From assembly GCF_032854445.1 (NCBI RefSeq), contig NC_088307.1, positions 7,936,001-8,000,000 of the forward strand: a stretch of 64,000 bases of DNA. Direction: 5' to 3'. Below, piece after piece: positions 12,801-24,800 of the stretch. The stretch's first letter is position 1. Each line of letters opens with the position of its first letter. This DNA comes from Liolophura sinensis. Lineage: Eukaryota; Mollusca; Polyplacophora; Chitonida; Chitonidae. A model generated the notes under the pieces. It made no database searches. It worked only from the letters and a program-made list of their open reading frames with translations, and was not told where the DNA came from. The translations under genes and the position numbers were made by a program.

Positions 12801-15800
12801 GTGTCGTCATTACAGTCGTCGAACCGGAGAAGCCAATACAATTCCGGATTGACTGTAATATGTTGGATAACGGGAAACGAGTGACTGGTCCACCTGGCGT
12901 GCCTTCAGATCCCGTAGTCGCCACATGTCTTAGTAAGTCCTCTCTGGAGTCTCGGCTATCTGCAGGATTCTGGGCCTAGATATTACGCGACTATTGCCCC
13001 TTCTTGTTTCACAAAGGCATGCAATCACAAAACTTGATATAAAGACATATTCTGGTAACGTTTCTTGAAGATCTCGTCGCCTCATGTCGCTACAACACAG
13101 AAATGTCACTTGCGGAAAAGGGTGCAAAGCTTTGTGAAAGTGTCATTCATTGTGATCAGTTGTATCATTTTGTGCCATTGTCACCCTGCAGCACATATAT
13201 ATATCTTATGCGAACGGTCACTGTATTCGCCATTAACACGTTTCGCCAACTTATTGCTTTTGGCGTGCAAGGAGATGTACAAGGCGAAGCTACCAAGAAA
13301 GAAATGCCTACAGAGGGACCAGCTTGCAAATGTCGAAGTGCAAAAATGAAAATGTGTTTTTTTTCTCAGCTTAGGGTGTGTTTATGTCAAACTCACTGGA
13401 TGTCCCATTAAATAGCTTACCAGTGTCATTGCGTCAAAAAAACTTCAGAGGGCCTTCGCCTGTTCAGATGGTTAAAGCGGTGGCTCGCTGCGACTATGAA
13501 TCCCGTGATCAATGAGGTTCCTTGTTTTGCTTGCGGCTTTGAGTCAGGAGCTGTAAGAGGTACCTGACGAAATTCGGTGATGTACTTCGTGGGTACTCTG
13601 GTTTCCTCCACCCATAAACCTGATCGCCCTCATTTGGCTGAAACATTTCCGACAGCGGCGTTAAGCAATATTCAAATAATTACACAAAATAGCAAATTTG
13701 TGTTTTTTTCCTCTCATATATAAACAGATTGTTTTATAATCTAGTAATGATGACATTAAACATAAAAACCAGAAGGAAAAACATTGATAATAGTGGATTT
13801 AAGAGATGAAAGATTTGCTTTCTCTTGTTTATGACTTTTTCTTTCTTTCAAAGTTTGTGAGTTTTTTGCAACAATATGGGTGCAATATTGCCGAAGTAGC
13901 TTTAAGCCATGCTCGTAATTCACTCATTTTTATGTATTTTGTAGCTACTACACCTCCACCAACAACAACGCGAGCTCCAACCACAACAACGAACCCTCCT
14001 ACAATACCGAGTCCGACCATTCCACCAGAAACAACTACAACGCGTTCGCAAGGTACAACAACAACTGTAAGGGAATTACACGTTGGCGTGCTGTGGTAGC
14101 GACTCAAATGAGAACGTCAATAAGATTGACGTCGGTATGGTTTCGGTTGCTCAATCATAGGTCATCATAGGTTACTTGTAATTTGATTGTAACTACTTCG
14201 GCAACATGTGCTTTTGACATATGCACCTATGATAGTTACTCTCAACCTTGTATAGGCCTATATTAACTTTGTAGAACTGTGTTAATATTGTTGACGGCGC
14301 TTCCTTTGTAGTATAACAACGTCGTAACAGTGAAAGAAGATCGAACGGCATAATTGTGTTGTATTATTAAAGAGACATTTGCACGCCAGTGCTGAGTATT
14401 GACTCACGAGCCTCTCATCAATGCGACCGCTATGTGTTTAAGTCCAGCTCTTACTGGCTTCTTCTATGGCCGTACGGGGGAAGGCCTGGCACAACCTGCC
14501 CATGGTTGTGGGTTTTCTCCTGGCTCTGCCCGGGTTTCTCCTACTATAATGCTGGCCGCCGTCGTATAAGTGAAATATTCTGGAAAACGGCGAAAAACAC
14601 CAATCAAATAAACAAATAAATAGATAAATTAAAGAGTGATTTTCCTGCTGGTGTCGGTGTATAACTTTTCATACATCGAACTGGTTAATTACTGTCTATT
14701 AGAAAGACATACATGTTTTATCGCCAATATTAGTGATTACAGAGAGATTCAGGATTTAAATTATGAATTTATTTGATTCTTGTTGATCATCGAACTATAC
14801 ACTTTTTCACTAGCCTAAAGACCTAGCAGTCAGGTTTTTGCTTGAGGAAACCAGCCTGTCCGGAGTAAGTCCACCGCCCTTCGCCAGGTGCTTGCCAAAT
14901 CTCCTGATTTAAGGCTGTCGAGAAATCAGTATAAATACTAGATCATTATTTACTCTTTCAATACCGATAACCCGCTAATACAAAATGCGAAATTTAATGC
15001 TGATTTAATTTATCTAACCTGTGGATGGTCACGGGTCCCCCCCCCACCCGTTCTGTCCGGTTTCCTCCCACCATAATGCTGGTCGCCGCAGTCTAAGTGA
15101 AATATTCTAGAGTATGGCGTAAAACACGAAATAAATAAATAAATAAATAATTTAATTAACTTATCTATTTCTCCAGAGAATCAAATGGAACCACCTACCC
15201 GATAGGAAAATGATGAAGCAATGTTGATCTAACTTTCAGGTTCGAATATTTTCGAGACCGTACGTATCGGTGAGATTGGCCCGGACTTCGTTCTGTTAAA
15301 CTGGACAGTGTTGTCGAACGTTTCCAACCAGTCAGTTGATATGGCGATTTCATACCACCTCTTTGCGATTGGTGACTGCAACACAAGCGTCTCCAGTGTC
15401 GACATAACTGAGAAAGTTGACCAATCAGCTACAGCCTACCTTCTGGACAATCTCGAGCCCTGGCGACGCTACATGGTAACGTTGACAGCCATTAGTGAAT
15501 TCAACATAACTGACCCCGTAACCCTGTCAGTTTCAACTGGTGAAACAGGTAAGAACTGTGTGTAATGCTGTATCAGCGTGTGCATACCCCCTGTTTCGGC
15601 TGCGGACAAGTTGGTTTCCTCCATCCAAGTCGGTTTCCTCCATTAACACAGCTGAAAGTTGTCGATTAACTAAAACATTCTTTCAATGCAATTTTAAGCA
15701 CCAATTAACCCCTTTTCAAGAACCAGGCATTTTGTGAGTTAAGATTAACAGATTATGGTCACTTTACATATACTGGATTTACACAGAGGATAGTTTTATC

Positions 15801-18800
15801 TCTTGATCATTATATAGTTTGACGCTTATATATACGTACCCACACTTCCCAGGATAAACAATGGACACATACGAACGGTAGGGGGATGACTTATCTTCCG
15901 ACCTCACTTCATGAGTGACAAGTATTCAGTGTAAATGTTCCACTCTTTATCCTGGTTCCAAGGCTTTACAGTACGGCAAAGGCTGTGTGCAGGCCCGAAA
16001 GCCAAGTCACTGCTCCACTTAGCTGGATGGGCCCTAGTTAATCTTTGAGTGGTAGAATGAGTTCTCTATGCAAAACAACAGCTATAGGCACTGTTTAATC
16101 ATCTGGCGAAATGCCAAAGATTGGCCTAGTCATGAAAATCTATCTGATCTCGTGCGGTCTATTCTTGAGTAGGCGCATAAGACATCAAACATCAAATAAA
16201 TAAATAAACGAATAACCAAGGTGTTCAGCTCAAGGCAATTAACATGTAAAAGATTACAGCACAGAGAGTAAAATCAAAACAGCCGTGACAGCGTGACAGA
16301 TGGCAAATGGTCACATTTAACCGGTAAAATACGGCATAATGTCAGTTCACCTCGGTTAGGGTTTTTACTCTAACTGTTCATAAAAATGCGTCAAGGGCAG
16401 CAACTTACTTGCCCTATTACCACCACGCCTTAAGCAGATTTGGGTGAAAGAAATGCAGTGTTGTTACCTGCAATTTACTGAAATACGCTAAAGTCTGTGT
16501 TGTCATCACATTAGACACACAATGGCATTGGAACAATAAAAAGGGACCAAGCCTTGAAGATGCTTAGTTCACCAACAGAATCCGGGTTCATACAGGAATA
16601 TAATGTCAAAGACTACAATATGGAGAGTAGCCTTAAACAGGAGCAGTCACGACACTGTGATAGTTGGCAAATGGTTACGTCTAAAGTATGGCATCCTGTC
16701 AGCTTCCCTCAGTTTTATGCTAACCGGTCGTTGTAAATGCTTTTAACGCAGCATATTATACGCCACTTCGCATCACGACTCACGCTAACTGGGTCCAGAA
16801 GTACTCAGAATGTCGTGTGGCCACATTTAAAAAGAATAACATTAAAACAATGCAAAGCCACCAGATCTTAGATACCAGATGACCTTAGACAACTTCAAAA
16901 CATTTCTCTCCCTATTCACGGTCCGCCAAGCAACGACAGAACAGTTGTTTGCATTCTGTTTGACTTATTTCATTTTTGTTTAACGTAAAAAACCAGGGTA
17001 TTTCACTTACAGGTGAAGGAGTTTTTGGGGTGGGGAAAACCACTGAACATTGGCAGACTACTATCAAACTTTCCTGCGTACAAAGCGCAGACATGCTGCG
17101 CATATATACAGAGCCGCTTCTGCTTAATAACAATGATGGTCTGACAGTGTCCATCGCTCTCATGAACACGTTATGTTATTTACAGCTCCCACTGGTGTAA
17201 TAAATGCCTCGGACATTCGGCTACAGTCGGCAAATTCCGGAAGTTTATCCATTACCTGGAACAACTTAGAGTGTATCGAACGTGGAGGGATACTAATGGC
17301 TTTCGAGGTGCAGCTCCATCCAGTGGGAAACGACTCGTTGTCTTGGGTGGTCTTGGCGGATACGACAGCGTTAACCCTGACCGGTTTACAACCATATACT
17401 GAATACTCTGTAAGAATCCGCTATGTCAACAAGATTGGGGCCGGCAAGTATGGGACGGAAGTGGTGTTCAGGACTGCGCAGGATGGTAAGCTGTCTTTAT
17501 CTTCTTACTCAATGTATTAATTTCCCTCGTTGTCTTCTTACTACTTACTTGTCTATGTACGAAATATTTGTTCAGTTTGAAGACATCATGGCGCGATCAG
17601 TACACTATCACACAGTCGCAGAACTCTGACCTAAGAGTGTAGATCTATTAAAGGGCCATGTTAAAGTGTTACTGCATCCATGCGTATAGAATTCCTCAAC
17701 AAAATCTTGGCCAGCAACTTCCGTTTATCAGGAAATTATCGCCTTAATGGGTTGCTCCACAAACGAGTCATTCGCACATGTTAAAACTCTGGCAGCTGAC
17801 TTGGGAACGGTATCATTGTGACCTAGTTCCCAGCTCGAATGGCAAACGAGTTAGTCATTTGACTCATTTATACGTGTCATTCATTTGACTCATTTATACG
17901 TGTCGTCCCAGGATGGTAAACCCGTCAGTCAGATGGGTTGCATCTTTTCTGAGTGTATAGGCTCCGTCTAATAACTGTCCAGAAAGGGGTGTATTTTTGA
18001 ACTGTAGTCGTTATGCAGCCAGTTAGTTCTGAAATGTAGCCATGGTGCAGTCAGTTAGTTCTGAAATGTAGCCATGGTGCAGCCAGTTAGTTTTGAAATG
18101 TAGTCATTATGCAGCAGTTAGTTTTGAAATGTAGCCATTGTGCAGCCAGTTAGTTTTGAAATGTAGCCATTGTGCAGCCAGTTACTTCTGAAATGTAGTC
18201 ATGGTGCAGCCAGTTAGTTTTGAAATGTAGTCATTATGCAGCCAGTTAGTTTTGAAATGTAGCCATTGTGCAGCCAGTTAGTTTTGAAATGTAGCCATTG
18301 TGCAGCCAGTTACTTCTGAAATGTAGCCTTGGTGCAGCCAGTTAGTTTTGAAATGTAGTCATTATGCAGCAGTTAGTTTTGAAATGTAGCCATTGTGCAG
18401 CCAGTTACTTCTGAAATGTAGCCATTCTGCAGCCAGTTAGTTTTGAAATGTAGTCATTATGCAGCAGTTAGTTTTTAAATGTAGTCATTATGCAGCAGTT
18501 AGTTTTAAAAGTATATTGTTACTTTCATCACGGATGACTGAAACCATCTGGTATCATTAATTATTGCTAATTCCTTTTTAGCAGTAGCAAATATAACGCT
18601 ACTTTTGTCATAAATTATTGAAAGTTTTTGGACAGTTTGCGCTTGCCCTGCGCTGCGTTTGCAATTATCAACCTTTGACGTTCCACATCTTTGTATTCTT
18701 GTTTAATTGTAATAAACAACTTTTAACACCACCTTATTTTATCCAATCTAGACTAATAGCTAACATGCATAATATATTCATTGTTTTTTTGTTTTCAGTT

Positions 18801-21800
18801 CCAGCATCCCCAGTCATCAATTCCACGCTATCAGCGAAGGACTCCATTAAAATCACCTGGTTTGAGCCTGTGCCATCAAACGGTGTGATTACAAAATATG
18901 GAATATCTTACACTACCGCTAGCGGATTTGAATCGGAGGTGACCTTGCCGAGTCTTGAGAAGCAGGCAACAATGACAGAACTGAGGGCGTTCACGGAATA
19001 CGCTATCAGAGTACGAAATATTTTTAGACTACAAACTGAACCTTTACATCCCATTTTGAAAATTCCAGATTTTGAAACATGCAGAAGATAAAGATTTTAA
19101 TCCCACTGACAATTTTAGATTTCTAGCCGCGTTCGAGAAGTTGATACCAAAAAAAATGTCCAAAGTGTGAAGTATTGCACCAGTTAGTGATATTGATGGT
19201 TTTGTTGTTGATGACGTTCTTGTAGGTTAGAGCCGCTACAAAAGCGGGATGGGGAAACTACAGTGAGAGCGTAACAGTCCGTTCCTTGCAGGCTGCGCCC
19301 GGTCCTCCTACGAACTTGAGTCAACAAGGACGCAACGAGACATGTATTCAGTTTGACTGGACGGAACCCGCAGAGAAAAACGGAATTCTATCCAATTACC
19401 AGGTATGCAAGGCACATGTAGCAAAGCTGGCTGTAGACTTTAAACAACACTGCAAACCTGGGCCCGTATTTATCAGGCAACTTAAAATTAAAGTCATAAA
19501 TTACAGGTGCTTAAAAAGCCTAATTCAGAACAGGAAAGGTGAATTGTTTTGCGGTAACTAATCATTGTAAATTGCAAAACATTTTAAGTATAGCTTTGTT
19601 TGAATTTTTGACTTAAAAAGCTTGATAAATATTGCCTCATGTTTCATGTGTGACCACTGAGCTCGTGGCATCCCCGGGCAGATGAAAATGTCGTTGGGTT
19701 TGTGCTGTTTTTGATGAACATATATCTCTGGAAGATTTTCGTCACAATTTTGGTGGCAGGCATTTCAAGCCCATACACCTATATATAGGTAAATGTCTTT
19801 ATGTTCAACAGATTTATGAAAAACTTTGTGTTGGGATGGTGTAGATAAGGAGAATTCAATATGGTAGAAAATCAGAGCGAGAATTTCACTGGACGAGCAG
19901 TCCTTTCGCGCTCATATCTAACCAATTATATGCATGATCTTGCGATTCAAATTTGAATTTATTGAGCATATCGTTCGTTATATGGGTTACAAAGTGGCCA
20001 CGCAAATATGTTAAAATTAGATGTATTCATTTAAATAATGTATATAATCCTGATGATAGCCAAATCGAAATATTGTTGTTTGCCAACGAAAGTCCTCTCT
20101 CGGCGTGATCTGCATACTTTACTATGTGAAGTTTATCAATCGATGTAATGGATTCCGTTTTCCATTATTGCCAGATCTTGTAACTAAATTGAATACATAA
20201 ACTGCCCTGTAGCCAACTAGATATGAAGAAATACTTACTCTTGGAACATCCATTCCGGCGTTTCGAATCGACGTCTTATGTAAATATTTGGTGAAAAAAA
20301 AATAAAATGAATTTAATCAACTGGGAATAAAATCAAATACTTGCTTTCGTGCAATATGAGAAGTGACGTCTATTCTAGCTTTGACTTACTTGTGTATTGA
20401 TACCAAGGTTCTAGCCACATTTATTACGCTTCTAAGCTTTAATCTTTTCATTCAAAGAGAGGTTATACGATTGTAATAGGAGTTACTTCCCACCTAACTA
20501 GAGAAAAATTCGTCTTGGGAGATGCTACTGCAGGTCTTACTGTCTTACTTCGGATCGTGGATTGTTACAAGGCCTGAATTTCAGTTATAAAGTTTAAGAG
20601 CTTTTCATTCTAATCAAGGTTGAAATCTTGAATAAATCGTATAAGTCAATCTTATGTAATCGGCTTATAAAATGTATATATTTTTCCTTACCATTTTAAA
20701 TTATCTCATTTATTTGTAGAACGTTTTCCCTGCTTCGGTACATATTTCCTGATAGCTGTTACTCCATACTTATCAGCCATCAAACAAGGCATTATAGGAA
20801 TTAAAATCAATGGTGAATTTCACCAGGAAATAAATTGCTCGTAACATATTTAGTTTGTGCCGGTAATCCTCAACCTTAACCGCGACCGTCGCCATATTTT
20901 CTATGCAACTGAATTCAGTTCAGTATTCATTCACCAACACACACGGTATATATATAGTCACAGCCGGTATAAATACAAGTCATCGGCGGGAGTAAGGCTC
21001 AACTGAGCCCGATGTATCCCTATACAAATGTAATGATTAAAGCCACGATAATATCACACGCAGGTGAATAAAATGCATAAATAAATGAATAAATAAATAA
21101 TAATAAGCCAATGTGCATATGTTTAACCCGTGACGACCTGAGGGAAAGTAACCTTAGGAATAATAACTCTAAGAAGAACGACTTTAGACGAGATTTGAAT
21201 ACGGAAGAGGATTGTGTTGTTTTAAGTAAAGGTGGCAACTAATTCCATTCGCGCCGTCTAACTATTTTAAGTAAGTAATAAGAAAAGGTGCAGTTAAATG
21301 TAGGTTCATATAAGTTAATTTGCTGACCAAGTGTACTGTATTGCTGGACGGCTAATCTCCTCTGAAAATAACCGGAGAAACGTTTAGGAATCGGGGAATA
21401 GTACAAAATAATGTCTTGAAAATTAAATGTAGGTAATGATAGCAATATGTCTAGAAATTTCTTCACAAATAAAGAAATTGAATATGGCTTTTGCTAGTTA
21501 ACTTGTCGTTAAAGATTGTACCGAGAAATGTTCGGAACATTCGAAATTAAAAATGGGGGCATAAAGACCCGTTTCATGGCAATATTCGAAATTAATAATG
21601 GGGACAAGAAATGTATATTTCGTCTGGACTGAGGCTTAATTAGTATACACTTATGGACAATATTTGAATTCGACACTAAACATCAATCAAATGAATAAAT
21701 AGACATTTGGTATGTCAGATATGTAACGAATTAACTACATATGTAGAGGATACGTGAAACTACTCTGTGGCCTTTGGTGGCCTAAAAATGGTTGGAGCGT

Positions 21801-24800
21801 CCGCGTCGAAATTGGGAGACTGCGGGATCGAACCCAGGTCGTGTCATACCAAAGACAAGCTGACTCGCTTGGCAATCAGCACTGAGAGGTTACCCTGTCC
21901 AATACTTTGATTTTACTCATCTGTTTATTCTTGTGAAAATTTGCTAGACAAATAAGCTCATGAAACCTTATTCCGTCACTGGGCGGAAAAGAAGATAATA
22001 ATGTGTTGGTTTTTTTCTCAGATTTCTTACAAGCAGATTTTCACTCACCATGCTCGCGGTCTGAATTCCACAACGGCACGTGTTTCAGTGAGCGCAGCTG
22101 TCCGATCGACGGTCGTATGTGGTTTACAAGAGGCTACCTATTACACGTTCGAGGTTAGAGCAAGTACAGCGGCTGGATTTGGTGCCGCGTCTGACGCATT
22201 GGCTATCTGGACACTCCAAGGTGTTCCAGAGGCTCCACCACGACCAAAGGTCATGAGCGTCAATTCAACAACCATCACACTTGAACTTGACCCTGCCGAG
22301 GTCACCCGGGGTCCAGTTTCCGCATACCGCGTTGTTGTTGACGAACTTGAGGGTAAAAGTCGGCGGCGGCGAGCTGAACAAGACGGACTGGATTTGCCTG
22401 GATATGTGGCAGCAGAATTTGGCTCCAAAGCCATCACGACAAATACTTTGTTTGTGGTTGGGGACAATGGAAACTACGGTGGCTACAAAAACCCGGGTTT
22501 GCAGTCTGGTAAGATGTACGACATAGCGTATGTGGTAATAAGTGAACTGGAAGGTCTGAATCGTTCCGCCTTTTCACGTGTGTCGGAAGCAGTAAAAACC
22601 GGCCCACCTGTTGTCGTTAAGCCAGTAGTAGAGGACAACACGGGTCGTGTCGTCGGTATTGTTTTGGGAATATTCCTATTACTAATATTTTTGGTCCTCC
22701 TTCTTTTCTTCTTGTACCGATATATTCAAAACAAGAACAGCAAATACTATCCTTCAACCGCATACAACAAAGATACAGACAAGGTTAATCTTTTCTTGAA
22801 TGAAGACGATGACTTGTTGAAGTACTGGAGCAAAACGCAGTCGTTTACTCAGCGACGACACGTTGTGGCTGGGCTTCAGTACGTGCACAGGAATCGGGGT
22901 GTCTTCCCACACGATCACCTCATGACGCAAACGTCTGCAGGCAAAGCAAGCAGCAAACCTTTCATTTCTTTGCATAAAGAGTTTTACAGTCTTCCTCATA
23001 AAAAGCGACCTTGTACCGCGGCGAACAAGCGTCGAAACCAACACCGAAACAGGTTTGATCATCTCTTGGCATTCGACCATAGCCGCGTTGTGTTAAAGCC
23101 AGACGAGCATTCTGACAACGACTACATCAATGCCAATTACATCGGTGGTTACAAGCGCAGGGACGCGTACATTGCAGCCATGAGCCCGTTTAACGATGAA
23201 ACCGTATTAGATTTTTACAGGATGATCTATCAGCTCAAATTACCTACTGTGGTGATGATCACGAAAGTTGAAGAAGAACAGTTTATCAAATGCACACAGT
23301 ACTGGCCCGATGTACAAGCCGTTGTAACCTTTGAAAACTTTATTCTTCAAATGGAGGAGGTTCAGCAGTTCCCAGACTACGTGGTGAGGGTCATCAGTCT
23401 GAAGGGGCGCGAGGAGAAGAATATACACACGGTGACAGTGTTTGACTATACATCCTGGCCGGAGCACGGCGTGCCCAACGACACCATTCCGATTCTAGAG
23501 CTACGGGACAAGGTCAGGGCAGTAACCCCTCCAGACAGCCCCATTCTCGTCCACTGTGGGACAGGTGTTGGACGGACCGGCTGTTTCATCGCTCTGGACG
23601 CATTGCTCGAGCAGTACAAGTCGGAAAACGACGTAAACGTCTTCCACTTTGTGAAAACCATGCGAGACAGTAGAGTGTCCATGGTGCGAACGATTCGTCA
23701 GTATGCCTTCATCTACAACGCTCTCTTTGAAGCCGTTGTGATCGGAGACATTAGCGTGGGCGCGGATTTGAAGGAGAAATACAAGGACATGATCAAAAAG
23801 AATCATAAAACTGGACATACATATTTGAAGGATCAGTTTTTATCCTTGCAAGAGTTCACTCCGAAATTAAAGAAAGAAATGTGTAGTACGGCTTTGCTTC
23901 CCGCTAACATAAACAAGAACCGTTATCCGGATTTAGTTCCACCCAATGATTGTCGCGCCATCATAAACACACTGGGCGGCCCTGAGAGAACCGATTATAT
24001 TAACGCAGTCTTCCTGGACAGTCATACGAGGAAAAACCACTTCATCCTCACACAAACACCTTTACCTTCCACAGTGCTAGATTTCTGGAAGCTGATATAC
24101 GACTACAAAGTCACTACAATCGTAATGATGGAGGAACGGAAGACGGATCAAGGACATGCGCAGTATTGGCCGGATGACGACCATCCGAATATAGAGACCA
24201 GTCCTTACGTTGTTGAAAACACTGAATCCCGAGCGGAAGGGGATGACGGTCAGATTATTATTTCTACACTGAGGGTGCACAATTTACAGATCCCCCGAGC
24301 CCAACCGAGAGAGGTACGACTCTTTCAGCTCCACTCATGGACGGGTCCCGCGTTTGTGCCATCCTCCAAAACAGTCCTGCTGGACCTTATAGACCTCGTG
24401 GACGACTGGCAAAGGTATTCCTCGGGAGACACGTCACCAGTCCTTGTTCACTGCAGCGACGGTGCTACCCAATCAGGCCTCTTCTGTGCTGTGTCAGTCA
24501 TATGCAGCAAAATGCTCCATGAAGGAAGAGTTGATGTGTACCACACGATAAAGCACCTGAAGCGCAGACGACCTCAAATAGTGGACCAATTGGTAAGAAA
24601 CAAGCTAACACTGAGCTTTGTCCTTGTTTAACGTGTAGGTATAGGTAAACCCTGATTCTTCTACCTTTTTGGTCACCTCGGCAACCAATATTTTGAAACA
24701 TTCGGAGAGAAGTATGGGTTGTAGAGAAATAATTTGGGCAGTTGTATGAAGCTTGCATTTTTAGTGACACAAACAAGTCATTTTATACAATAATAAATGT

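Noticed and set aside
13829-14107. Reverse-strand frame rich in Val and Gly
   Set aside because: It is the complement of the Thr/Pro-rich exon 6 (ACA/ACC codons read backwards) and has no independent support.
22001-22021. ATG at 22001 as the start of an 876-aa phosphatase
   Set aside because: These seven codons are the end of intron 10 (TTTTTTTCTCAG acceptor). FN3 unit 5 is cut in two by that start, and exon 10 joins in frame at 22022.
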